A DNA stretch of 64,000 nt from the NCBI GenBank assembly GCA_012862575.1, contig BLSF01000022.1, positions 248,001-312,000 of the forward strand. The letters are read 5' to 3'. Under the pieces are notes generated by a model. That model saw only the letters and a list, made by a program, of their open reading frames with translations, did not search any database and had not been told where the DNA came from. The stretch is from Parietichytrium sp. I65-24A. Lineage: Eukaryota > Sar > Bigyra > Thraustochytrida > Thraustochytriidae. Each line of letters begins with the position of its first letter. The stretch's first letter is position 1. This document shows positions 9,539-19,181 of this stretch, piece by piece. The position numbers and the translations under genes were made by a program.

Positions 9539-11233
9539 TCAGTCAAGCGCCAAAGAGAATAAGTACACCTTTTCAGGGTGCTCTTTAAACACCTTGCCCA
9601 GACCGTTGGAGAGAATGCCACAAGCGTCAGCGGTGACCTCTTCGTTCCCGCGAAGGTCAAGAAGATCAAGGAACGAATCTCGATCCGTTCGCTGCGTGAC
9701 GGCCTCGACAATGAGTCGCACAGTATCATCATTAAAGTTGTTACCAAACGCCAAGAACAGCTCAGAGAGCCGGCTCAGCCTGGAGCACAGCTGTGCGACT
9801 CCAATTTCAGTCACAGAAACGCAGTGCGTCAGATTGATCGACCTCAAGCGAGTCAGGTTGAGGCCGATGCAGTCCAAGGCTTCGTCCGTAATTGTCTGCA
9901 AGTAGCGCAGGTCCAGATGCTCTAGTTTTGTGAGGCATGTGGCGACCCCGATGACCGCGCGGTTGGTGAGGAGATGAAGATTTCGAAGGTTAAGGTTTAC
10001 CAGATTCTTGCACTTGCAGACGGTGTCCAGTATAGTGTCGTCGTCGATGTTGAAGCAGTCCCACAGGTTGAGCGATGCGAGCTTGTGGAATTTGCAGCTT
10101 CCGGTGACCTCGTCGATGGCCCCCAGCGGCAGCAGCCCGTCGCGTGTGAGGCGGTGAATGGACCATAGGCTGAGGACTTGTACAGCGGGTCCGAGGTTGG
10201 TTAGCAACGGGCAGATGGAGCTGTCGGAAACCCTGTGCAGATCTTTGGCGTGAAACACGCGTAGTCTGGTGAGCTGGTTGGCGATCTGGCAGATGGAGAG
10301 GTCCGTCAGTTGACTGCAGTCGCTGAGGTTCAGGCTCTCTAGCCGAGTGCAACCACGCGCGATGGCCACCACAGCGTCGTCTGAGAGCGTAACGATGCGC
10401 TTGAGGCTGAGCGCAACGAGCTCCGTGCAACACTCTCCGATGCGCGCGATGGACTTGTTTGTGAGGTTCACGCAGCCGCTCAGGTCCAGTTTGCGGAGCC
10501 CAGGGTTGGTTTCCACGGCTAGCAGCAGCAGCGCATCGTCCAGCTGCATGCAGAAGCACATGTCCAGGTCCACCAGCCTCCCCTGCGACCTGGAGAAGAC
10601 CGTTTTAAAGAACGACGCCGGCATGTCCAAGTAGCACGGCATGCTGCCCACGCCGCGCATGCCTACGGCCAGCGTGCTCGTGAGTCCGTCCTCGTACAAC
10701 ACGTCCCTCCACGACCGGGCCACCGCCGCGCTCGCCATCCTGTCCGGGTACACCGGCAGCCCTTCCAGCACCATGCGAAGCAGCTCTGCCGTGCCCAACA
10801 CCCGCGCGGCTGCTCGCTGACCATGCTGCGCCTGATCTTGTACATGACGAGATGGCAGTTGCTGCAGTTGCTGCTGTTGCTGCTGCTGGGCAAAAATGTT
10901 CCTCCCGCTGGTGCGCGCATAAGTGCGCGGGTCCACGAGTACCGAGGAGCCTTCAACTGCTACGCACGTGCCCAGTCGTCCGGCTGGCGTGCGATAGTGA
11001 ACCGTGAGCACCTTGTTCTCGTCGGGAGCAGGGTCGCCGAAGAGCCCGTTGAAGCTGGCGTCGACCACCAGCGCCTCGCCACCTTGCTGCGCTACCACCG
11101 CGCGTAGCTGTTGAGTAACAAACCGCAACAGCTCGGGCCGCCCGCGCGCATCCGGCGGCCCGTACGTCGCGCGGAGAATCTCCAGCCCAATCCTGCCCGC
11201 CCGAACCCCCAACTCAGGCCGCCACTGCGCCAA
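9539..11233 (-). CDS. DUF3395-like / F-box / leucine-rich repeat protein (5' end unresolved)
   Basis: A ~564-residue open frame. Residues ~15-105 resemble DUF3395, the C-terminal domain of DNAJC11: EILRATYG, then SFNGLFGDPAPDENKVLTVHY. A polyglutamine run follows (~115-125). An F-box-like helix set at ~145-185 (ELLRMVLEGLP...ARSWRDVLY) should bind SKP1. From ~215 to 545 there are 11-13 cysteine-containing LRRs of the AMN1/FBXL type (LDLSGCVNLTNKSI, LNLSDCSQLTDLSI). It is probably the substrate receptor of an SCF ubiquitin ligase. The frame starts at TTG, a stop lies two codons upstream, and no ATG occurs on this strand for over 200 bp. A short upstream exon joined at the TAG or GCGCAG acceptor near 11230, or a non-AUG start, is therefore needed. 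Confidence 0.8.
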   Translation of the reverse strand: MAQWRPELGVRAGRIGLEILRATYGPPDARGRPELLRFVTQQLRAVVAQQGGEALVVDASFNGLFGDPAPDENKVLTVHYRTPAGRLGTCVAVEGSSVLVDPRTYARTSGRNIFAQQQQQQQLQQLPSRHVQDQAQHGQRAAARVLGTAELLRMVLEGLPVYPDRMASAAVARSWRDVLYEDGLTSTLAVGMRGVGSMPCYLDMPASFFKTVFSRSQGRLVDLDMCFCMQLDDALLLLAVETNPGLRKLDLSGCVNLTNKSIARIGECCTELVALSLKRIVTLSDDAVVAIARGCTRLESLNLSDCSQLTDLSICQIANQLTRLRVFHAKDLHRVSDSSICPLLTNLGPAVQVLSLWSIHRLTRDGLLPLGAIDEVTGSCKFHKLASLNLWDCFNIDDDTILDTVCKCKNLVNLNLRNLHLLTNRAVIGVATCLTKLEHLDLRYLQTITDEALDCIGLNLTRLRSINLTHCVSVTEIGVAQLCSRLSRLSELFLAFGNNFNDDTVRLIVEAVTQRTDRDSFLDLLDLRGNEEVTADACGILSNGLGKVFKEHPEKVYLFSLALD

Positions 11234-11248
11234 TACCTATTCCACTTT

Positions 11249-11276
11249 CACGCAAACCACGCAAACCACGCAACCC
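11249..11276. repeat. 9-bp repeat (CACGCAAAC)n
   Basis: About three copies immediately upstream of the F-box/LRR reading frame. Confidence 0.85.
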
Positions 11277-11278
11277 TA

Positions 11279-11348
11279 CCAGTCGACAGTCAACAGTCTG
11301 CAGTCAGCAGTCTGCAGTCGACAGTCAACAGTCGACAGTCGACAGTCG
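11279..11348. repeat. Imperfect CAGTCGA/CAACAGT repeat cluster
   Basis: Interleaved 7- to 10-bp units (CAGTCGACAGTCAACAGT) over about 70 bp, upstream of the F-box/LRR gene. Confidence 0.85.
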
Positions 11349-11469
11349 GCGGCGCAGAGCAAGCTCCAAGCAAGCGGAGGTCGTTGGGACTTGCGAGGGA
11401 TTGAGTGACGAAGAACAAATCAGAGAGGGAGCTGCAAAAGCTACAAAACGAAAGAACGAACAACGAAAT

Positions 11470-11563
11470 CAGAAACCAGAAACCAGAAACCAGAAACCAG
11501 AAACCAGAAACCAGAAACCAGAAACCAGAAACCAGAAACCAGAAACCAGAAACCAGAAACCAG
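11470..11563. repeat. 7-bp tandem repeat (CAGAAAC)n, about 13 copies
   Basis: A perfect heptamer array of about 94 bp. It is not a known telomere repeat despite its 7-bp period. Open frames through it encode Gln-Lys-Pro-Glu-Thr-Arg-Asn or Phe-Trp-Phe-Leu-Val-Ser-Gly runs and look artefactual. It lies about 240 bp upstream of the F-box/LRR frame, so it could sit in an intron or promoter. Confidence 0.95.
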
Positions 11564-11632
11564 CTTTGGAGGAAGTGGAAAGTGCTGTCTCCGACGCTGC
11601 TAGCTAGGCAAGACTGTGCAGCAGCGCTCGAT

Positions 11633-11682
11633 TGGCAAGACATGGCAAGACATGGCAAGGCATGGCAAGACATGGCAAGACC
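11633..11682. repeat. 10-bp tandem repeat (CATGGCAAGA)n
   Basis: Nearly five copies with two substitutions. Confidence 0.9.
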
Positions 11683-12752
11683 AGAAGAAGAAGGAGAAGA
11701 AAAATGAAACACAGAGGACTTGGGGCTACGCGACAAGCGTGAGAGCGCCGGGATAGACTGCTGCTGAAGCTGCTGCGGCGCGGCGACGTGTTTACAGTGA
11801 ATACAGGGCTGGCTCGAGCGTTGCACCTCTGCACCTCTGCGACTGGTGAGGATGATGGGCTTGAGCGCAGTGCATGTACTGGGCGGGGCAGGAGACGGCA
11901 GGCAACATTGTCAACATTGGCAACATTGGCAACATTGGCAGCCTTGACGCAGCCTTGAGCCGGGGAAAAAGACTCGCAAACGGCTCTGCAAAGCTAGAGA
12001 GCAAGGGCCGGTATCCCAGAAAGAGGTGGGTTTTTGGGGCTGGGACGAGCAAGAGTCGCGCGCTCGTTTGGTGCTCCTATGACTGGGGTCCTCGCCGCCA
12101 TGCGCAGATTGCGTTTCATCAAGCTGCTTTGTGCTTTCGGATAGCGCGTCACAGTTAGACGCGAGCTTGGAGCAGAGGTGCCCTTCTGCTACAATGCAGG
12201 TTACAATGCAGGTTGATAGAATGTGCATGAAGACGACCTGGCGTTGATGGACGCGACAACCCGATATCCTTCGTCTGCCAAGAGCTTGTATGCTGGGTGC
12301 CGGGAACGCACATGGTGAACACAGGACAAGGCTTGGTGGTGGGCCACCTTCTCTCGTATAATATCGACCGCCACGGAGAGAAAGCTTCGCCTGTGAAGAT
12401 GAATGGCAAACAGAGATGCGGGCGGGCAGAAAAACTTGGAGCAACTGTAAATTAAGGTAACTATTTATATATGAACATTTGAAATCGCTGGCACCAAAAC
12501 AACAGTGGCCGCCCTTCAGGATGTGTAGAGTGGAGAAGAGGGCAGGAGCTGATGCAGCCGATCCGCTCGCATCGTGCCAAGTCAATGGCAAGATGTTCAG
12601 AAGAGGGAGCATGCTACGCCAGGTGAATAAAGATAAGAAAACGGAACAACGGTCGGGCAACCGGATACAAAGGGCGAGAGAGAGTAGTACAGAGAGGAGG
12701 GTGAGAGGACAGGGCGTGTATAAGTGGTGTGAACAAGAGCAGTGGTGCTCGC
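11683..12752. other. Intergenic region with no recognised gene
   Basis: A 302-residue minus-strand frame (11911-12819) crosses this region. It runs through the repeat at 11902-11943, overlaps the end of the Tudor-like gene, and shows no domain or compositional sign of being real. Confidence 0.5.
11902..11943. repeat. 9-bp tandem repeat (CAACATTGG)n
   Basis: About 4.5 copies, the first slightly diverged. Confidence 0.9.
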
Positions 12753-13079
12753 TTAGCATTTGACCCACTCCTCCTCCTCCTTGACGAATCGAAACACCAT
12801 CTCGGGAAGATAGTACCACCGCAAGTCGCCATCGTCATACATTACCTTATGCTTCCTTTTGCCTGCGTTGTACTCGCAAATCGTGCCTCTATACCACTTG
12901 CCGCTCGACCACTTGAGCTCCAGCCTGCACCCGAGCAGCTTCGACCCGTGCGTGGGGTCTTTCACCTTTTGCACCAGCTTGGTCACATCCTCCTCCGGCC
13001 GTGCATTCATGTCCGCGTTCTCATCCTGCGGCATGCTCTCCACCACCTCATACTCCTCGAGGTCCTTGTCCGTCTCCAT
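12753..13079 (-). CDS. Small Tudor-like domain protein
   Basis: A 108-residue protein read from the first ATG (METDKDLEEYEVVES). The longer frame begins with TTG and was not used. Residues ~1-40 are acidic and probably disordered. Residues ~48-95 form a Tudor/Agenet-like barrel: LGCRLELKWSSGKWYRGTI, then a basic turn, then HKVMYDDGDLRWYYLP. The W-Y-R-G and Y-D-D-G-D signatures are typical of Tudor modules that read methylated lysine or arginine or bind chromatin. It ends with an acidic EEEEW tail. The protein is likely nuclear, but its partner is unknown. The domain call is from motif pattern only. Confidence 0.7.
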   Translation of the reverse strand: METDKDLEEYEVVESMPQDENADMNARPEEDVTKLVQKVKDPTHGSKLLGCRLELKWSSGKWYRGTICEYNAGKRKHKVMYDDGDLRWYYLPEMVFRFVKEEEEWVKC

Positions 13080-13140
13080 CTTCCTTCGTCCGCCGAGCTG
13101 GCCCCAACCACCCAATCAACCAACCCACGCGCCTCCCTCC

Positions 13141-13162
13141 TCCTGCTGCTGCTGCTGCTGCC
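13141..13162. repeat. (CTG)n trinucleotide run
   Basis: Six or seven CTG units about 60 bp upstream of the Tudor-like gene start. Confidence 0.85.
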
Positions 13163-13390
13163 ACCGCCGTGCCAATGATGCGATGGAGGCGAGGTGGACC
13201 GCGACGCAAGGCGTTGGGTGTGCTTGTATTCTGTAGCTCCTGCGATGGTCGATTGGTCACTTGGTCACTTGGTCGATTGGTTCATTTGGTTCATTGATTC
13301 ATTCGTTGTTGGTGAAACAGAACTAATGGAGCTAATGGAATCAATGGAACAAGCTTTTTCCATTTCCTTGTCTGCTTTCCCTCGACCTCG

Positions 13391-13438
13391 TGCTGCACTG
13401 CTTGCACTGTTTGCACTGTTTGCACTGTTTGCACTGTT
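13391..13438. repeat. 9-bp tandem repeat (TTGCACTGT)n
   Basis: About five copies, upstream of the Tudor-like gene. Confidence 0.9.
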
Positions 13439-13609
13439 AGGTTTGTCGTGATTATAGTGATTATGGTGATGGATGGGAATTAGACAAAGTCAACTTTGGC
13501 AATGTCAATGTTCTGACAGAGTTGAGGTGAACATGTTCATTGAAAAGAGGAAGAGAAAGAGTGACAGCAACGACGCGACCTTCTTATTGTTTGACTCGTG
13601 GCTCTCTTC

Positions 13610-13610
<1 letters not shown>

Positions 13611-13643
<33 letters not shown>

Positions 13644-13660
13644 GTGATCGATTGATTGAT
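13611..13660. repeat. (GATT)n microsatellite
   Basis: Eight or more GATT units, interrupted by GTGATC, then a few more. Confidence 0.9.
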
Positions 13661-14669
13661 TTCATTTCGATGATTGATTTTTTGAGATAAAAAGTGTTCC
13701 ATAAACTACCGCTATGTGCTTTTATAGCTTCTCTAACTGCGATTTAGAGTTGAACTACTGCTATAGATCGCTGTAGAGATAGCGTGTTCGGTCAAGTAAA
13801 AGCCTAATGGATTGCAAAAATGGCATAGGCCTTCACTGGATTTTCTGGGACGCGAGAGATGTGAACAATCTTAGGAGCCGGCGCTAAGACTCCATCAGGA
13901 CGACGTAACACTTTGTTGCACTTTCTTTGCTACAGGCAACGGGACTACGTATCCTATTAATTAGCCTTACGGGAGTGTGCGGGGGAAAAACTCTCAGCTA
14001 GTGAATATTGTAGGAGGGTTTTATCAAAGAAAAGTCTGGAGAAAAGTATTTGGGAAATTGCGGAACCCATTAGTCATCAAGTCAAGTCAAATCAAAGATA
14101 ATCGATCAAAGCAAAGTAAGAAAAAGTCAATCGGTTCGATCAGTTTTCAATCACAACTATACATATCTCATGAAACAAAAGAACAGGTGAGTTAAAATTC
14201 AACACTTTACTTTATCTCTCAAGTTGAAACATGACCGTATCGGACTGGAGAAATGAGATGAAACGGAAGGAACGCAGAGGCGGAGGACACGGTCGTGAGC
14301 ATTGTCGGTCGCGGATGGAGATGGATGGAGACCGAGTTTCGACACCACAAGTAGTGCTAGTTCTCTTCGACTGGCGAGGTCAAAGAGATAGCTAGGATAG
14401 ATCATTTTCCAACACCAACTAGCTAGCTAGAGCACGCTTCGTTGCTCTCTACATCATCAATTCATGGTCTGCGAATGAACGAGGGTGGATAAGGGAACAT
14501 TGTGGCGAGACGAGGAATGAAAAAAGATCAAATGAAAACTCAGGAATAAAGAATGGATTTTTTAAGTTCTATCAATGAATGTAATTTAGTTCAGGGAAAA
14601 GAGTTTGTCAGAGCACGGAAACAAGTTCGGGGGGCATGGAAATGTCGATGCGCAATCCAGCTTTGGTTT
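13661..14669. other. Intergenic, no gene recognised
   Basis: AT-rich, with only short frames of 60-75 residues that resemble nothing. It separates the zinc-repeat gene's stop from the next gene upstream of it. Confidence 0.5.
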
Positions 14670-16700
14670 TTACATGACCTGCGAAGCAGGCATACCAGAG
14701 ATAGCAGTCTGAGAAGGGGAGACCGGTCCAGCGACTTCTTGGCCGGGCGCCCACCCTTCTGGGATCTCACCTTCCGGCTGATGGGAACGGCAAAGACCCT
14801 TTGCATGCACGAGCTTGTCACAGCCTTCACTACTGCATCTTCGGCCGCCACCGTGCGCAATGCAGAATCCCCCAGCCTTGGCTTGTTTCTTGCACTGGTA
14901 ATACTTGCAAATGCGGCCACCGCCGTGCTTGGTACAAAGACCACCACCCTGCGAACCGCGAGGGCAGCCTTCAAAGGTGCAGCGCGGACCTCCTCCGTGT
15001 CTGATACAGAACGGGCTGGTCCCTGCTGCGAGCTTCGTGCAGTCCGCTGCCTCGCAACGCTTGCCACCTCCATGCTCTCTGCAGTAGCCACCCTGCAACC
15101 GCTTTCGGTCACAGCCCTCAATCATGCACTTGTAGCCACCACCGTGCTGGCGACATTTGCTACCCGACACAGCAGCGTTGTGACAATCTGGAGTGTCACA
15201 CTGCTTTGCGCCACCGTGTCTACGGCAAAAGTGTGTTGCGTGAATAGCGAGGCGCTCACAGTTGGGGTATGTACAAAACTGCTTCTTTCCCCCTCCGTGA
15301 CTCTTGCAAAAGCCGCCCCCCTGGTCGAGCTTTGTGCAATCCTCGACCTTACACCGGCGACCGCCTCCGTGGCCACTGCAAAACTTGCTACCGCCTGGTT
15401 TGGCCTTATTGCACCCTTCAAAGGCACACCTCTTGCCACCACCGTGCTTTGTGCAGCGGCCGCCGCCGACATCGGCCTTGTCACAGCCTTCGACACTACA
15501 GCGCTTGCCGCCGCCGTGTGCAATACATTTGCCGGAAGAACCCACCGCAATAGACTGACAATCTGGTAGTTCGCAGAAGCCGGTACCGTTGTGGACCTTA
15601 CAAAGCCCGTTGTCGGATCTGGAGCGCTTGCAATTTGGAACACTGCACTTGTAAGTACCGCCATGCTGAATGCAGTGCTTGCCACCCTGGGCGAGCTTGT
15701 CGCAGCCGTCTGCAATGCATTTGTTCCCACCTCCGTGAGGACGGCAAAATTCGGTTCGACCAAGAGCGGCTCGGTCGCAACCATCGAATCTGCATCGTTT
15801 GCCGCCGCCGTGAGCGCGACATAGCTGCTGTCCGGCAGCTCCCTTGTTGCAGCCTTCAATTTTGCAACGCACTCCGCCACCGTGTTTGACGCAAAAGTCA
15901 CCGTTCACCGCACCTTTGGTGCAGCCAACGCGTTTGCACCTTGGACCACCTCCGTGACGAATGCAGTAGCCACCGCCTTTGTCCAGCTTGTCACAACCTT
16001 CCTCGCGACACCTGTTGATCTGGGGCAGTTTGCGCCGTTTTGCAGGCGGTTCGTCTGCGATACCAGAAACTGCGGTCTGAAAAGGGGTTACTGACGGTTG
16101 CATGGAGGCTCTACCACCTTCTACGGTGACGGAGATGCCGGGCACGAGTTGCATCAGTTCTGATGATAAATTTGGCTTGGGCGCAGAGGCGGGCGGTGTT
16201 GTCGGAGCTGCAGCTGCCGAAGCTTGGACGCTATTCGCCACGGCAGCGGCCACTTGTTGCACCATTTGCTCTGCCTGCTGATGTGCAGGCTGTGCAGGTG
16301 CAGGTGCTGGGGTTGGAGTTTGTGTAGTTGGAATGGCTGGCTGGGCTGGCTCAGCAGGTGCAGATGCTTGTTGGTTTGCCTGTTGCAACTGCATCGCAAT
16401 AAACTGAGATGCCGGGCGGCTCTCTTGAATACCTGACTGGGTTGGAGCGCGCGGCTTGGAGATCTCCGACAGCACCTGCGCCGTTCTCTTGGCACCATAC
16501 TGCTTGCGCATGTTGCTCGTAAATTCTGCGACTTTGCGGCGAAGCATCTCTTCTAGCATAGCATCGTCCACTATATCGGTGCCAGGCATGGCTGGCGCGA
16601 CATCCTTCTGCAATGCAGCTTTGGCTTCTTCGGCGGCGATAGCGCGCCTCTTGGTCTCCGCTGCCATGCCAACCTGGCCTCTGGGAGGTTCTTGTTGCAT
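14670..16700 (-). CDS. Protein with 17 Cys/His 'HGGG' zinc-binding repeats
   Basis: A 676-residue protein from the first ATG (MQQEPPRGQVGM); the longer frame starts at TTG. Residues ~1-110 hold a helical region with DAMLEEMLRRKVAEF. Residues ~115-225 are Gln/Pro/Ala-rich, like an activation domain, and end in a basic PPAKRRKLP stretch that fits a nuclear localisation signal. Residues ~228-650 hold 17 repeats of 24-25 residues with the pattern C-x4-C-x8-10-C-x2-H-G-G-G-x-R (for example KRCSVEGCDKADVGGGRCTK then HGGG). Each supplies a CCCH ligand set, presumably binding zinc. Similar repeats occur in proteins of oomycetes, other stramenopiles and some plants that are often labelled WRKY-like regulators, but no WRKY motif is present. 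A nuclear nucleic-acid-binding regulator is the best guess. Confidence 0.85.
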   Translation of the reverse strand: MQQEPPRGQVGMAAETKRRAIAAEEAKAALQKDVAPAMPGTDIVDDAMLEEMLRRKVAEFTSNMRKQYGAKRTAQVLSEISKPRAPTQSGIQESRPASQFIAMQLQQANQQASAPAEPAQPAIPTTQTPTPAPAPAQPAHQQAEQMVQQVAAAVANSVQASAAAAPTTPPASAPKPNLSSELMQLVPGISVTVEGGRASMQPSVTPFQTAVSGIADEPPAKRRKLPQINRCREEGCDKLDKGGGYCIRHGGGPRCKRVGCTKGAVNGDFCVKHGGGVRCKIEGCNKGAAGQQLCRAHGGGKRCRFDGCDRAALGRTEFCRPHGGGNKCIADGCDKLAQGGKHCIQHGGTYKCSVPNCKRSRSDNGLCKVHNGTGFCELPDCQSIAVGSSGKCIAHGGGKRCSVEGCDKADVGGGRCTKHGGGKRCAFEGCNKAKPGGSKFCSGHGGGRRCKVEDCTKLDQGGGFCKSHGGGKKQFCTYPNCERLAIHATHFCRRHGGAKQCDTPDCHNAAVSGSKCRQHGGGYKCMIEGCDRKRLQGGYCREHGGGKRCEAADCTKLAAGTSPFCIRHGGGPRCTFEGCPRGSQGGGLCTKHGGGRICKYYQCKKQAKAGGFCIAHGGGRRCSSEGCDKLVHAKGLCRSHQPEGEIPEGWAPGQEVAGPVSPSQTAISGMPASQVM

Positions 16701-19115
16701 CTTTGTGATATGTATATTCCCAACGCAATCTCGCGGCGTCAGATCCGCCTTGCCAACTCTTGATGTGCCAAGGCCGTGTATATTCTTCTGTGCTGCTCGG
16801 ATCAAGACAACAGATCACAAGTCAATCGATTCTTCGCACGAGCTCCAGCCGCCGGGGGAACTTGGACGTGGATTTCTGCGACCAAAGTATGTTCGAGGGA
16901 CTGACTTTGACTCCACCTTCTCCTCGCCCAAAACACGAAATCCCGATGCGTCAACGCGGTTCTTCGCAAGGCACCTGATTCGAGCGAGCGACGCGCGCGA
17001 GACACACAGACAAACTGACTGACTCAAGTTGACAGCGCGCGGTCGAGTTGGCTTTGGGGTATTGCGGTTCTACAGGGACTTCTCGGCGTGAATATCGAGC
17101 GAGCCTCCGCGTTCACCGCGCACCGTTGTGGAACTACCTTTTCTCTCTCTCTAATCTCTCTCTCTCTGTGTGTGTGTGTTGTCGCAGAAGAGTCTCTCAG
17201 CTCGTCGTTCGTTGGGGATAGTTGGCGACCTGGTTGCTTCCTCTCCTTCTTCCCTTTCGTCACTTCCTTCTTTCTCTTCCTCCCTCTCTTTCCTGCCTTC
17301 TTTCTTTCTTTGCTTCTCCAGCTTCTTCCTCCTCCCACTCCCTCCTCTCTGGATTTTCCCCTCTCACGATTTCCGCACGGAGGTAGCTGCCGGCGGTTGA
17401 TTAATGTTTGCGATAGCTGCCCGGTACACTGGACTTAGCAAGAAGCTACTCCCACTTTTTTCAGGGCAGGTCGTCCGCCCGTGGCCCGCGGATTTACCTA
17501 GTTGGAATAGGGGAATATTTAGTTGAATGTAGGGGTACAGTGAGTGGATTAAGGCACAGAGAACTTGATCGTTGGGCACGTGGTCTTGTAGCCGCCAAGT
17601 TTGAGCGTTTCATGTTTGTTGAGTGAAAAGGGAGAGGTGCGATTGATAGCGCCTTTCCTCCGCGAGGGTATGGGTTAGGGTTCATAAAGATGACAAATTT
17701 CGGACCAGGACATTCTGCTCATGCGCTGGGTCTGATGATATTCAACAATTACGTGTTGGGTGTGCAGAACTTAATCGTCACTATGGTCCTCCTGTGACCA
17801 GAAACAGGGTGTTCCGAGGCGGAAGTGTTTGTGAAATACGACAGGGCGGAAAACGGAGGAAAAAACTATCATCACGAAAACGTGTGCGAGAGAAAATGTC
17901 AAAACTGAGACGAAGCAAGTGTACAGTCCATAAGGTAGCGAGCCTAAACTATAAGAGCGGTCGCCTGCCGATTTTCGTCGATTTCTATTTTCCAGAGCGC
18001 AAAACTAAGTTTGAATTTGGTAGTCGGAACAAACTGTAGTCCTACTGTTTACCGTGAACGAGGGTGGGAGTGAGGAGTCAGATGGCGTCGCGCGAGACAC
18101 GTTTCTCGACACGCGCGAGAAAAAGCTCGCGATGAAAAACGGAAATCGGACGAAATTCGCATCCACGTCGTTGAACACTTTAGCACAGTCTACCCGACTT
18201 GATAGGAGGCCCACTCGATCCGGGATTTCGTAGTTGGATTTCTCTCCACCTTGATGAGTCTTTCAAAGTCTCCTCTCACGCTCAAAACAAACTTTCCGAC
18301 TCCTACTTTTTTTTTTCACCCACCAAAAGAGGGAACTAGACGACCTCACGGTTTCTACTAGTCGGAGACGGGGGAGCGCAGAAAACCAAGGCTGAAAAAC
18401 GGAGTTGGCGCAAAGATCTTGTGAGACGGTTCAACTCTTTCAACTTCCCACACAGAAATCCAACAAGCCGGTTGAGCATGTGGCTTCTGAGGGGTAAACG
18501 CGTGTAGCAGAGTGGCTTCAGGGAGAAGTGCGTGAGGGCGAGTGACAAAACTTCAAACTTGACGAGAACTGACGCAGAAAAGTTGGCAGAGATGGGAAGC
18601 GTTTTCGCGCTGGTTTTCTAGCCTAGCTAGACGAATCTCGCACTGTCTGAAATTCGTTGGCTTTCTCTCCCTGTTTCATCCTGTTTCTCTAAATTCTCTC
18701 TCTCTCTCCCTCCTTCCTTCGGTCAGGCTGCAGTCTCTGGCAGAAATTCGTGCTCTCCACCAAATTTGAATCAAGATACTTGGTTGGCGTCGACTAGTGC
18801 TTCGCATAGAAAACGGGAATAGCGACGTTTTCGCAAATGTCGAAATTTTCACCGAATTGTAAACTTACGCCCGCATTCTACTTCTCGGTTGGAATTTCGC
18901 AGATGACCTGGTCCATATCACGATCGCCCCACGCGCCATCTCTATGGAGACGTCTCGCCGCCTGTCGCAGTCCGTCAGCCGATGGCGATGCGCTTAGAGT
19001 GAAGCATAGGCCTCACCGAGGAGGTTCTGACGAGCGGACCTTCGGAATGAAATTCGTCGGGCGGACCTTTCCTCATGAGGGCGAAGAGGGCGAAGAGGGC
19101 GAAGAGGCCGACAGG

Positions 19116-19181
19116 TTTTCGAGATGTCACTCTCTACTACACTCTTTGTTTTCGAGATGTCACTCTCTACTACACTCTTTG
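19116..19181. repeat. 33-bp direct repeat, two perfect copies
   Basis: A unit beginning TTTTCGAGATGTCACTCT occurs at 19116-19148 and again at 19149-19181, just after a GCGAAGAGG triplication (19081-19108). Confidence 0.9.

Noticed and set aside
11911-12819. 302-residue minus-strand frame
   Set aside because: It overlaps the Tudor-like gene and a tandem repeat, with no recognisable fold or signal.
14553-15569. 338-residue plus-strand frame
   Set aside because: It is antisense to the zinc-repeat gene. The repeated Cys/Gly/His codons keep the opposite strand open, and it has no domain of its own.
15122-15901. 259-residue minus-strand frame in another phase
   Set aside because: It lies inside the zinc-repeat gene in a shifted phase; its Ala/Val/Thr-rich composition follows from the repeat codons.
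17088-17438. 116-residue plus-strand frame with apparent hydrophobic helix
   Set aside because: The hydrophobicity is Leu/Ser/Phe from a TC-rich tract, not a real membrane segment.
17650-17700. Telomere-like GGGTTAGGGTT
   Set aside because: Single short occurrence, also seen near 6740 and 62860; there is no array, so interstitial telomere is not supported.
18490-18560. tRNA A-box-like TAGCAGAGTGG
   Set aside because: No B box follows at a suitable distance and no cloverleaf can be drawn.
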